This document shows, piece by piece, positions 9,038 through 21,585 of a DNA stretch of 64,000 nucleotides. The DNA comes from Chlorophyllum brunneum (Eukaryota > Basidiomycota > Agaricomycetes > Agaricales > Agaricaceae). The position numbers and the translations under genes are program-made. A model generated the notes under the pieces. It had not been told where the DNA came from. It worked only from the letters and a program-made list of their open reading frames with translations, and did no database searches. Position 1 is the stretch's first letter; each line of letters opens with the position of its first letter. The stretch lies in contig OY756140.1 of the NCBI GenBank assembly GCA_963576785.1, positions 1,550,001 through 1,614,000 of the forward strand. Direction: 5' to 3'.

Positions 9038-12000
9038 ATGCCCAGAGGTGTCAAACCTGCTCCCCCGCAACAATCGAGTCTCCTAGACATGTGGAAGAGC
9101 GAGAAACGGAAGGCTGCTGCAGAACCAAAGAAGGAAGCGGATGAAGAAAATACGATGGAGGTGGATCAGCAGGTTCAAAGTGATAAAACGGAGGTGGATG
9201 GGTCGGGTATGTTGAGGTTTTGACGACTCTGAGTGCTAGATTATGACTTGGGCAGGTGAAAGCTCGAAGCAGATAAGGAAGAATGGTCCGCACACGCTCT
9301 GCTACCTACCGGTGAGCATTACTCATACCGATTCTATAGGCCCTCCTGTAGCCAAAAAACGCCGGATAGTCGACTCAGATGACGATGAGCCGTCTTCAAG
9401 TACGTTAACCTCTGCCCGTAATGCCATAATTCAAACAAGAACAGGCATCGCACGAGCTATCAATTCTTCCTTGGCTGGTTCCTCTCCGCCAAGCTCTAGA
9501 GTGTCTTCACCGCGTTCCCCGCAGTCTCTACAACCTAGGGGTAAACAGAAGGCGAAGGCACCTGCTGTTAAGGAAACATTAGATACTGAGTCGAAATCTG
9601 CTGCAGCATCTGAGCCGAGCGATGATGATGGCGAGGAGGAGGTGGAGAGGGACGAACTGGAAGACGATGAAGGAATTACAGCTTTAGAAGGTGCCGCTGC
9701 GTCCAAAACGTCCGTGTCTCAGTCAACTTCCTGTTGCCTATCTGCTGATGTCAGTTTTATCTTAGGGCAGAGGCTGCACTTCTGCGAATAAAGGACGTTG
9801 ACATACCTGGTGGATGGACAGTCGGACAACCGTGAGTCATTTTACCGTCATCCCCTTTGCAGTTCCCGGCTTACGCGTAGGTTTTCTACCTAGTGTTCCA
9901 TATGCTGCCTTAGCAAAGACTTTTTCCCTCATAGAAAGTACCACGAAACGCTTGGAGAAGAACGCGTACTTGACATCGTTCCTTCTACTCGTCATACAAC
10001 GCAGTACAAAAGACGACTACAATTCCCTTCTCCAAACAGTCTACCTGTGCATTAATCGGGTACGCAACTTCTTTGATGTCTTGAATATGCGCTTAAACCA
10101 ATGAAAAGCTATCACCTGACTATGAGGGCATCGAGCTTGGTATTGGCGAGAGTCTACTGATAAAGGCAATCGCAGAGTCGACCGGCCGAAGTTTGGCGGT
10201 AATCAAAGCTGACTTGAAACGGGAGGGTGACCTGGGCCTTGTTGCGATGGTCAGCCATCCGACCCAGCCCCAAACAGCCATGTTCTGATGAGTTTCCTTT
10301 CCACAGAATTCGAAAAGTAGTCAGAAGACACTTTTCAAACCCAAACCACTAACGCTTCCTTTCGTGTTTTCTCACCTCAAAGAGATTGCGACAACAGCCG
10401 GGCATTCTGTATGTGGGCTCTTTGTCTGTCTGATGGCGTACGGCTGATTTTTCACAGTCACAAGCCAAGAAGGTTTCAATCATCACGAAACTCCTCGCTG
10501 CATGCCAAGACCTCGAAGCCAAGTATATCATCCGCAGTTTGGAGGGCAAACTACGCATTGGCAATGCTGAACGGTCGGTACTGGTCGCTGTCGCACATGC
10601 TATCGTTTTAGCAGATAAGGAAAATTCCAAAAAGACATGGTCGAGTGAGAAACTGGCCAAACGATTAGAAGAGTCTACTCTCACGATTAAATCCGTTTAT
10701 AGGTGTGGACACCCTTCGCTCTTGAATATCGAGTAGAGATCTGAGGTTTAACCCAGTGAACTGCCAACTTATGACAAAGTTATACCTGCTCTCCTCGAAG
10801 TTGGCATTGACCGTTTGCGGGGTGTGTGTGGGCTGACACCTGGCGTTCCTTTGAAGCCTATGCTCGCGAAACCAACCAAAGCTATCGGTGAAGTCTTGGA
10901 TCGATTCGAAAACCAACATTTCACTTGCGAGTATAAATACGACGGCGAGCGTGCGCAAGTGCATAAGCTGGATAATGGGACGGTTGGGGTGTTCAGTCGG
11001 AACTCAGAAGATATGAGCAAGAAATATCCTGATCTTGTGGATCAACTGCCGAAGGTATCATCCTTTCAATGTTATCTCGAGTGACACTAATAGTTATTGA
11101 TGTAGTGTATCAAGGAGACCACTAAATCATTCGTGCTTGATGCAGAAGCTGTTGCAATTGATCGGACAACACTGAAATTGATGCCTTTCCAGGAGCTCAG
11201 TCGACGGAAACGCAAAGATGTTAAGATGGAAGATATTCAGGTCAGAGTTTGCCTGTTTGGATTTGATTTGTTATACCTTAATGGCGAGGTACGGATATAT
11301 CATGACTTGAAGCCTGGTTTCTTATCGCTTCATGCAGCCTCTATTACGAAAACCTTTATCCGAGCGAAGGAAGCTTTTACGTGAACACTTTCAACCAATA
11401 CCTGGAGAATTTGACTTTGCAAAGTCGTCCGACGGTGAATCCACGGATCAAATCCAGGCGTTCCTTGAAGAGAGTGTGAAAGATGGCTGTGAAGGATTAA
11501 TGGTGAAAATGCTCGATAGCGAGGCCAGTTTCTACGAGCCAAGTCGGCGTAGTGTCAATTGGCTAAAGGTGAGCTTTGCCTTCCTTCACACATGGTCAGT
11601 CTCTCAGGCCTATAATTTAGCTCAAGAAGGACTATCTGGCTGGTGTTGGCGATTCATTGGATTTGGTGGTCGTCGGTGGATACTATGGGAAAGGAAAGCG
11701 AACCAACGTCTATGGGGCCTTCCTTCTCGCGTGCTACGACCCAGAGTCTGAAGAATACCAGACGATCTGTAAGATTGGTACCGGGTTCGGTGACGAGATC
11801 CTTCAGTCACATTACAGCGAGCTCAAACCCCTCGAGCTGGAGAAGGTCCGTGGAGACGTCAAGGTTGGAGGTGCCAAACCCGACATCTGGTTCGAGCCAA
11901 AAACCGTTTGGGAGGTGCTTACGGCCGACTTGAGCTTGAGTCCTATTTATACCGCTGCACAAGGATTGGTAAGCTTGACTATGGTTTTCCCATCTCGTAT

Positions 12001-12255
12001 GGATCCAAGGCAGCTGATGTTGGTTTTAGGTCGATGAGCGAGGCATTTCGTTGCGATTTCCTCGGTTTCTCAGAGTGCGCGACGACAAGAATGCTGATGA
12101 TGCAACAGGGCCCGAACAGGTAAGCCGTGTTATTCTGCTGAATTGAGGTCGGGTTGACTTTAGGCTCGGTATAGATTGCTGAGATGTATGAGCGCCAAGC
12201 CCTCGCACAGAAAGACGGAAAGAAGAAGGGGGGCGAGGATGACGGGTTTTGGTGA
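9038..12255 (+). CDS. CDC9: DNA ligase I (ATP-dependent)
   Basis: A multi-exon gene. The N-terminus [20 protein letters not shown] carries a degenerate PIP-box (Q-x2-L-x2-M-W) for PCNA binding, then a basic nuclear-type stretch (AKKRRIV) and long Ser/Asp/Glu-rich linker. The DNA-binding domain runs from [14 protein letters not shown] through [32 protein letters not shown]. The adenylation domain holds motif [14 protein letters not shown] (Lys nucleophile) and motif [14 protein letters not shown], then [12 protein letters not shown] and [13 protein letters not shown]. The OB-fold follows ([15 protein letters not shown] to [14 protein letters not shown]), ending [11 protein letters not shown]. 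It seals nicks in Okazaki-fragment maturation and excision repair. The stop is 101 bases from that of the convergent MPC1 gene. Several internal introns carry short in-frame stops, so exon borders in the N-terminal linker are less certain. Confidence 0.94.
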
Positions 12256-12356
12256 TGTACTGGGACATATTGGATTATGAGGAAGTGGTTTATAGATCTA
12301 TATTCATAGTAGGCAGGGTTAACAATATGGGGTATTGGTAAATCCCGGAGTGAAGT

Positions 12357-12976
12357 TCATGACTTGTTAGGGTCTTCACGAGCGGCCTTGATGGCTTCCG
12401 TCACTTTACCCTCGCCTGCTGGTATTGGTGCGATGCCAAGCCTCTCTTCACGACCACCCATGTACCAGTATTTGACAAAGCGAGCGTCATTTACAGACTG
12501 GGCGGTGGCGTTTGTCAAGTGACACGCGAATAGAAGGTAGTTCCGCGGTTGCACCCGCCATGCTGGAAGAGAACGTCAGGTTGAGTCAAGGGGTCTGCTA
12601 TTAATCAGAACAACGACACACCAAAGCGCATGAAAACCAAGCTAGGGAAAGGTGGTCGAATTAGTAAGTGAACGATGAACATGTGAACAAATACGTACGA
12701 GTAACAGGTCAGAGCAGCTGTCATCGTCCCCGAAATCATCTCCTCATCTTTCGAAAAGTCTGCAAGGGCAGCGAGAGGAAGACCCCAGTTGGCAACCTAG
12801 ATATTCGTTGGGTTATGACTCGGAAAGCACGAATGAGGAAACGGCGAACAGGTCCCCAGAAATGTGTGCCTATAGCGCGTTGGTCAGTGAGAATATTTGG
12901 GAAGGGTGGCAGACAGACTGAAAAAATAGTCGCGTGCCGCGGGTGAGCGCAGCCAGGTGAAGAAAGTAGAGGCCAT
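12357..12976 (-). CDS. MPC1: Mitochondrial pyruvate carrier subunit 1
   Basis: Minus-strand gene of about five small exons. The start at 12976 gives [20 protein letters not shown], followed by [67 protein letters not shown] and then [10 protein letters not shown]. These blocks match MPC1 along the whole core (the HFWGP-x-ANWGLP and RFAW-x-VQPRN signatures). The remaining C-terminus ([15 protein letters not shown] to the end) is an extension typical of fungal copies. MPC1 forms a heterodimer with a second MPC subunit in the inner mitochondrial membrane to import pyruvate. It is divergent from the uncharacterised gene at 13253, with 276 bases between the two ATGs. Confidence 0.92.
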
Positions 12977-13252
12977 GAAGAGCGTGAAAGGGTCAGAATT
13001 TGACAGCACCGGGTGATTTTCAAGGTCACGTGGTCGGAGGTTTTCTCGTCGCGGCGATGTGCCCTGGCGCAGGATCTGGAATAAAACTTGTAAAGACGGG
13101 CGAGGCAAGGGTGCAGACCTCAGAGTGTTCGAGAATTCCGTGCCAAACCGTATGCTGCAAAAGGAAGGGAAAGGCACGTTGCAGGCTTCTCTCGGGCAAC
13201 ATATAATGCCTCGTGTTCATGATCCTCCCAATACCAGACCCAGCCACAATCG

Positions 13253-14653
13253 ATGCAGCAGCAATACAACAACTCCTATCCCTTCTGGCAGCAACCCGTC
13301 TACCCTCAGCAACAGTCCCAGCCTCTGTACCCACAGCCCCTCCCCGGCCCCAACAATGGGGCTGGTTATACTCCATACCCCAGCCACTACATACCCCTTG
13401 GACCCCAGCCAGGAGGCTTTGACGCCGCTGCATACCAGCAAGAACCTGTCACACCTCGTCCGCAAAATAACAGATCCAAACACAGGCGCACAAAGACAGT
13501 CGCCGCTGTCCCGTCCGCCCCTGCCCAGCCCCTCAAATCAGCCCTCAGAAAATCAAATACCCTCACCCTCTTCCCAACGACAGAACACACGATCACCAGA
13601 TCACGAACAAACTCCTTCTCCCGACCAGAAACCAGTCTTCATCGGATACGGACACAGTCAAACGCAAGGCAAAACGGGACTGGCAAGATTATTGGCGACG
13701 ATAATTATGCCCGTAAGACCGCGCCTTGCTCAGTGGATAATGTTATGCCTGACGCCAGATCTAGATCACCTATTCATATCTTTTCATGGGTTCAATGAGC
13801 TGCATTTGGGCAATATTTCAACACTGGCGCTCAAGGAAATGCAAGACACCATTTGGCCGTTGTGGCCAGGTGGTGCAACGTCGCAAGTGGTCAACTACAC
13901 AGCCATTGTCAAATTCTTCAACGACCCCTGGGATATGTCGGGGCCCAACATTCATGTGTAGGAGCTTACACCCTAATCTAGATGTCCTGATTGAACATGA
14001 ATTCCTCCCAGTGCATACGACATCATCGTCAGACTCTTCCGTTTGTGCGCCACCCGGGTACGTGCAGTCTAGATTAATGACTTGATTTTTTTCAAACATA
14101 TAAACAGGGATATTCGTATCAAACCAACTACAATTTGGCTTCGGTGCGTATTCTCGTTGGGTGTTAAAATAAAATAAAAATGAGTTGTCCACTGACCAGA
14201 AAACCTTAGGTTCCTCAGCTCATCTTCCAACCAGCAAATTGTGACGACAGCGCCAACTTCTTTCTAGGCTATCTTTCGAACGGAGGCAGGAAATTGACTC
14301 TCATCAAAGCACCGGATCCCATCAACGTCGGACTCAACCCAAGGCTGCGTGATATTTTACCCCCGAACGTTATCTTGGATCTAGGTGCATCTGGAGATCA
14401 ACAAACGGTCGAAATTAAGAAAGGGGCGTGGCGATTCGGTGGTAAGTCGGCATGTGTATAATACGAACCCCAGAACTCAGCCATTTCAGGTTCAGAAGCC
14501 TTGAGCCCCAAGCTCTTTTTCATGCAGGTATTACGGATCATCAGTGAATTCGGATACTATCTGGATGCGGCCCTCCCTCTTTGCCGGCGTGGCCCTCTTG
14601 GGATTCGCCTTCGGAGGGAGATCCTGGTTTTCAAATATCGGGCTCTCGCGTAA
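13253..14653 (+). CDS. Conserved-looking protein of unknown function
   Basis: Five or six exons splice to roughly 390 residues; introns at 13713-13758 (46 nt) and 13958-14011 (54 nt) are well supported because they restore frame. The N-terminal 150 residues are disordered, rich in Gln, Pro, Tyr and Ser, starting MQQQYNNSYPFWQQPVYPQ. A folded C-terminal region follows: LDHLFISFHGFNELHLGN, LKEMQDTIWPLWPGG, FNDPWDMSGPNIHVAYDII, RLFRLCATRGYSYQT, PQLIFQPA, FFLGYLSNGGRKLTLIKAP, KLFFMQVLRIISEFGYYLD. It resembles a protein type I recall only from mushroom-forming fungi and I cannot name a domain. No signal peptide or membrane segment is evident. Its stop is 79 bases from the convergent IPP isomerase stop. 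Start choice is uncertain since other ATGs lie just upstream in other frames. Confidence 0.7.
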
Positions 14654-14732
14654 CTTATGCCGTTTACGACAAAGTGTATTGTGTATAGATTACACTTCTT
14701 TCTTGCCGTGACATGTTAGCCGTGATATTATT

Positions 14733-15650
<918 letters not shown>

Positions 15651-15927
15651 TATATGGATTGGGAGAAATCTGGGGTTCGGTTGAAAAACAGAAGCAGGTT
15701 GGGGAGCAACACTCAGCAGTGGCACAAGGCACAGAGGGTATTTATGCGAAGGCCCAAGAGTAGGGCCCGTCGGATCGGCCCTTTGATCGTCGGCGCCAAT
15801 CATTTCCGACATCTCACTCCCAGGCTAAAAACTTCTATCCACGAGCCAGTTCTATTCAGCTTGGTTCTGTCCTCATAACCAGGGTAACTAACACTAGTGC
15901 TACATGAATTCCAACTCGGTCAATCCA

Positions 15928-18900
15928 TCAATTGACAGAAATAACAATAGGACCGTATGCCTCCCCCTGCTCAATGCCCACGAGACTCTTGGTCGCCAGA
16001 ACTGCCATAGCATGAATTCACAGATGAACGACGGTGACAGCGAACTTCTCACCGAGGCAGTGGTAAAACGCAGCAGCCGCAACGTGCCTGGTACTTGCGA
16101 CAGCTGGAACGATGGTGGAAAACTTCAGTCCATCATTCGGGTTGGCCTGGCGTTGCATCCTTGCATATCTACACTCGTTTAGCCTTGGTTCCCCCCCATG
16201 TGCAGCATTACCCACTCGAGAAAATTGAACGAATTCTTTTCCAGTGTCACCAATGGCATCTCGGATCTCTGGGAGTCTTCCACATCCCGGATGTCACCTT
16301 CAGGCATCAACATTAGTATGTCTTCCGTTCACTCCGCAGAACGAGCTCACCATCATCCCCTAAATTCTCACCGAAGGCCCGGGAGCTATGGGCGCCTGCA
16401 GCAGGCGAAAACATGCTAATACCTGCTAGCACGCTACTACTCCGGCTCTTGCGAGGTAGTGGACTCCCACGTCTGCTTAATGAATGACTGCGCAATCCGA
16501 TATCCGCGTGTGTAATGTCAATTTGATCACTGAATGTGTGCCCGCCCGCAGAGGAGGTGCCTGCGTTATCCCAAGGGAACATAGACTTCTGTGATCCGAA
16601 GGAATCCTTCATTTCTATCTCAATGCCAAATTGGCTCCCTCTCGCCACGGAAGAAGCTCGAGATATTTGACGCCCATGGCCGGGCTCCTGTAAGATAACG
16701 GAGATCGTCAGCTCCGTTGCGCACAGCCTCGGCGGACCCACTTCTGAAGACCTTCTCCGCACTCCTTCGACATCAATATCTTCAAACGGCTAAAATTCCC
16801 ATTCAAGTTAACTCAGTGAAATACAATTCCAGGCTACCCATAATGAGACGAACCATGTCAACACCTTGATCCATCATGAGGTCGGTGCCGGGGTTTTGGG
16901 GCGAACTGGCCGCATTCTCCTCCGTCCTCGTCTCGACTTGTACTTGCTGTTTTCTCGCGCGTTTCTTTGGTGGCTCTGCATCAACGTTGTCACCATGGAT
17001 GCAGAATATGCCTCGACTCTCAAACCTTGGTCCAGGCGAATATCAGTGGCGTTAGTCCTCGCCTGCACTTGAACCGTGAAAGTGTTTCGCCAAAATTGTA
17101 TCAGCGGCTCGGCATTTACTACATCATGGTTCAGTTCTCAAGAAGAACCCTCCGGGTTTAGACGTACGGCCTTGCGGCCCTCCCCAGATCAATCCGTCGA
17201 TCATCTTGCTTGCGTCTTTTTCAAGCCTCTTCTGCTTTATCACCTTCCGTAATTCTCTCTGGGTTTCCAAGTATTTTGCTCGCGCAAGCTGTGACCACTG
17301 CTTAGCTGCCGTTAATACAGAAACAAACCTGCATGCACCTTCAGTTCTTGATCGGTCAGTTCAGTTCTTGCGTCTAAAAGGAGCCTCCCTCTCTTGCGTT
17401 TTCTTTCAAATATTCCATCTTGTTGATTTCTGGCCATTTCATCTACCAACGCTTGTTGTTCATCACCGCCATCCATATAATCCTGCGAAAGGAACGCCCT
17501 GGCAAAAGACGCCACTGAACTCGCTCGGTTGTTATCGCAAGGGGTAGGTTGCACATTCTCTTTGTCATGCTAGTCCAGTCAGTCTTAATAGTACTCTTTC
17601 ATTCGTCCGCACCTTCTGAGAAGTTTTCTTCGGCGTGGGTCTCGGCGTAGAGGCAAAGAACGCATTTTCACCTTCGACCTGGATCCCAAAATCGAAATTT
17701 GTGTTTGCAATATTCATGTTCGCTTCGAAGTCTCTCGCGAGAACATCAAGGTCACTGGCGTCATTCCTATGACACTTCAGTGCCCCAAACGTCGGAAAGG
17801 CTACGGCACCCATGCTTACGCCGCAATTGGCTCTATCTCGTTCATCTCCCAGCCAAGTTCCTTAGCGAGCTCATCGCCTAAACCCCCAGCAAGATCAAAA
17901 CCATCGGACATTCCGAGAAAGTTGTCCTCGAACACGAATCCCCCGTCAACTTGGGATGAGGATAAGTCGATTTCACCGAATCCGGAGCCTAAAGTGCCTT
18001 CGAGGGACCGTTCGAGGGAACCCGAGATTAAGAGATCAAGGTGTTCATGGAGAATATACTCGTCTTTTCGGGCTGTTTCTATTGTCGCTTCCTTCGTCAG
18101 TTTTGATTTCTCCTTTCTCCTTGGCTTTGCTTTGGGATCGAATTCTTCGTCACCGTCACTCACAGCCTGGTGGACTCCTCCTATAGGGACATGGACAGTA
18201 AGTGATTGTTGCGCAATGGGAAGTTATGCTGACGCCACCATCATCATCGTCCCATCCCTAGTGATACGCGGTGAGTAAGCCTATTGCAAACAGTCTCATC
18301 GTTGACTCACAGAGAACAATGCATCAAGGATCGGAGCATGACCAGATCCAGGACCCAGTTGGATCGTTACGGCGTGTGGGCTGGTGTGGTTTATTCGAAT
18401 ATGTTTCATACTACGAATGAAGATCACCCACCGAGCAGTAGGCTGGGCCAGCAGTAGGTCTTTACCAGCAGCTGTGTGTTGGTGCATGTCCTGCACCATT
18501 TTCTTCAGGGCAGCTGCGCATGCGTTAATGTCGGTGATCAGTATCTCTTGTTTAACTACACTCTGTATATGAGCTCGCGGCGTCATGACACCCAAGGCAA
18601 CAGACCTTTGTATACACTGAAAATCGTGGCGGATATATTTGACATTAAGCGACCGATATCGTAGATGGACTAAACATACGTACCGGACAACACCATACAT
18701 AAGATTGCTAGATAGTCGTAGGGCCAGCGGTTCGACAGGTTCAGCAATGAGGTTGCAGAGTTGGGCTATGTCAGCCGTCATGACAGATCGCTTCGGCAAT
18801 TTTTTGAAGATAGATTTTGACCCCAAGGTAGCAGCCAGCCTGATTGCGCGCGCCATGAGAGTTTTTGATTTGGTCTGACCCGAACCACATACTGCACACG

Positions 18901-18959
18901 TACCAGAGCAAGCCAAAGCCACTATCCCTTCGAGAAAGCAGTTCTGGAGTGAAGAACAT
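15928..18959 (-). CDS. REC8: Meiotic cohesin kleisin Rec8
   Basis: Many exons on the minus strand. The N-terminal Rad21/Rec8 domain begins MFFTPELLSRRDSGFGLLW, spliced to LAATLGSKSIFKKLPKRSV, TADIAQLCNLIAEP, LALRLSSNLMYGVVR, VYKVKQEILITD. This is the Rec8 rather than the Rad21 form (Rad21 has FYSE and WLAAHMERKL). Middle exons are Ser/Asp-rich, with RARxLL-like RGRLLLDARTELTDQELK. The C-terminal winged helix reads LKFSTIVPAVASTRHVAAAA, FYHCL, then VLATKSLVGIEQGEAYGPIV and ends ISVN; the last intron must be removed to see it. Rec8 closes the meiotic cohesin ring on sister chromatids and is cleaved by separase. Four tandem heptamers lie about 215-240 bases upstream of the ATG. Middle exon borders are approximate. 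Confidence 0.88.
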
Positions 18960-19173
18960 CGCAAAAAGCGTAGAATGGCTGTGCACAGAGGTATCACTCC
19001 CAGGAAAGGTCGACTTCGAACGAGAAAGAGGGCAATGGAGCGAATTTTTTGGCATCCATGATTCGATAAAAGCTTGGCAGGTGTCTGAGTCCGGAATATG
19101 CCACGGCACATGAGATTGAAGGAATACACTGGATTGCCAAAAACCGAGAGGTGCATATGGCAGATATAAAACC

Positions 19174-19201
19174 GAATACTGAATACTGGATATTGGATAC
19201 T
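19174..19201. repeat. Four tandem heptamers upstream of REC8
   Basis: Read on the plus strand, four abutting 7-mers occur: GAATACT, GAATACT, GGATATT, GGATACT. On the REC8 strand this is AGTATCC, AATATCC, AGTATTC, AGTATTC. They lie between the GRAM gene stop (19208) and the REC8 start (18959). They could be promoter sites for REC8, part of the GRAM gene 3' UTR, or a minor microsatellite. Confidence 0.6.
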
Positions 19202-19207
19202 CAGATG

Positions 19208-21382
19208 CTAGACCTTGACCCACGCCGCACTATTGTTGACGCTGATGATTCGAGCGAACAATTCGTCACGATTATTGACCCAAATAAATCTCTCCAGTTT
19301 ATCTGTTTCACGGCCATCTGCATCTGTCGTGGTCGAGAGAATATCCAGCCCCTTCAAAATGCCAATCTTCTTCACACCTTTAATATATTGCAGCGGGATA
19401 GTGACGCTGGGGTCTAACGATATTAACGATGTGAAATGTAGTTTAGTGGATGTGAGGGTGATCAATCCTGGCGCTGAAGAGTGTTGCGCAGGGAATGCTA
19501 TTAGAAGTGTTTAGACCTCAGTACGTGGGAGGGAGGTTGGGTTAGCGTACTGTGTGTACCATTCACAGGGTTTCTCTTATGCAGCGAATCATCGTCCTGA
19601 AAGAAAAATTAGGACATTACTGATAACGATGAGGGCAAAACTCACCGGAATTTTCGTGACGAAGCGCTTCCCGTCGTGTATCAAAGATTTACCTGAATCA
19701 ATGGCTTTCCCCACGCGCTTCAAGTGCCGCGAAATATCCTTAGATTGCTTAGCCCTGGTACTCGACCCTTCTCTGACTGCCGAGAGGTCTTGTCCGTTCC
19801 CCGAATATGGCGGAGGGTCTGGCCGAGATATTCTTGTTTCTTTCGCGAATTTTGAAGGGCTGATTTCCAGACCAGCAGCCACCCGTGCGGAGATCATTTC
19901 CATGGCGTATTCAGAGTCATTGGGAACGTTTGATAAGAGGGGAGGCAGACTTCGGCAAGTCAAAAAATGTTAGAACGTAGGCTGAGACGACCCACCGCAA
20001 CCTGTCTTCAGGGGGTAGTGCAACAATCACAGGTGTGACATGCCAGTACAAGAAACCCATCGTGCCAAAGGTTGTTTTTATGATATACGCCGGGGGTGCA
20101 AACAAAGCTGCCATGAATAGCACAGCGAGGGACTGCATTGCCTCAGTATTCAGTTCAACAGAACGAGACGCCGAACTTACACAAGAGTAGATCCATGAGC
20201 TTGCAGGTTTCTTCCAGATGAAGATGCTGCTCAAATTATAACTCGGCAAAAAGCTTAGTTTTGATAGCTTACTTTCTGATCCTTTCGTGGAGGTCCGCAG
20301 TTTCGTTCATTAAGAAAAGACACAGGCGTTTCAGTTGTTGCACTTCCTCAGAGTCGTCGGGATCTTCGAGAATCGTTGGTTCGCCGAGTCCTGCTGACAT
20401 GGAGTAATCAGGCGGTTGAGAGGTGGTCTTATTCTTCCCCGCGTATTTCTTCTCTTTGGGTGAGAAGGCTACAAGTCTACAAAGTCTCCACATGTCCCGC
20501 ACTCCGAAGGAGGGGGCAGAGAGACGACGGGATAGTTGCTCTCCAAAGCGGTCTGCGTCGTGTATTTCCTCGCGGTGACGTTTTAATTCGGGGAGGCTAG
20601 GATATGGGAAGATCCTGTGCTTCAACAATACAAAGAAGAGGTTGAAAAGAAGAGCCGCTGGTAAGAGATCGTTCCACCAGAGAAACCAAAATCCCTTTTT
20701 TTTGTTATGCACAGTGAGTACGTGGGTACTGTAACGTGTGGGGTCGTACTCACAGCGCAAAAGACTGAGCTCTTCTTCCAGTCCTCCCATTTAGCAAGAC
20801 GATATGAGCGAACGATGAATGGAAGATAGTGGGGAACGATGGCCAAGTAAAGGCGTTGCCCGGCGAGTCGAGAGCGATTGAGTGTAAACTCCTGGGCCGG
20901 AGCTCTGGGAGTAAGGTAAGGTAACAAAACGCGCTATCAGGTGGACGGAGACCATGTGTTAGTGGTCTCTTTGGTGGGACCTGAGAGAAACCTTACGTAT
21001 GCCACTTGTTCTGATATGCAATCTGAACGGGATATGGGATTCCCAGATGTTGGGTGTGTCTGGGAATCGTTACCGGGATGAACCCACTCTTCTTCAGGTT
21101 CTGTGTCGTTCGGAAATGCGGACGAACTGGGCATCTTTTCCGGTGTACGATCAGGGATTTTGACTTCCTCTACGTACTACCGTTCGTCGATAAATCTGAA
21201 AATGGGACAAAGGTGATTCTCACTGTGGAGAACAAGCGAAGAAATCTTTCTATTTCCTCGTTTTCATATATCTCGCGAAGCTGTACCTCGTTCAGTTGCT
21301 CGAGATTGTCGGAAGGCGAGGCTGCCGTTGCATGTTCGCTCCGTGGAGTTGACGCCGAGGTGGTAAGAAGGTTAGCATCCAT
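19208..21382 (-). CDS. GRAM-domain membrane protein (GRAMD4-like)
   Basis: About eight exons. The start MDANLLTTSASTPRSEHA leads into a short coiled-coil-like segment (EQLNEVQLREIYENEEIERF). The middle has YLAIVPHYLPFIVRSYRLAKW, a hydrophobic pair (FWFLWWNDLLPAALLFNLFF), then LKHRIFPYPSLPELKRHREE. Further on are LAVLFMAALFAPPAYIIK and TFGTMGFLYWHVTPVIVAL, two probable membrane helices. The C-terminal GRAM-like domain reads LITLTSTKLHFTSLI, IPLQYIKGVKKIGIL, and LERFIWVNNRDELFARIIS. This order (coiled coil, membrane helices, GRAM at the C-terminus) matches the GRAMD4 family. GRAM domains often bind lipids at membrane contact sites; the role of the fungal protein is unknown to me. Its ATG is 203 bases from that of the divergent INCENP gene. 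Confidence 0.75.
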
Positions 21383-21585
21383 TGTTTCAGGAGGGGGGGT
21401 GAGAGTGGCTGCAGGTTGTCAATCGCTTATATGTGGAGCGAAGCCTGGTGTCGCAGGTCACCCAAGGCCGCAGTCATTTCCGCAGTACGAGAACGGTCAT
21501 GTGACTGACGCGCTCGCGTGTTTCCTTTTACGGCTTCAACTCGTTTCACAACTCCGTCACAAGGTCGTGGTCTTAACACCTTGCT

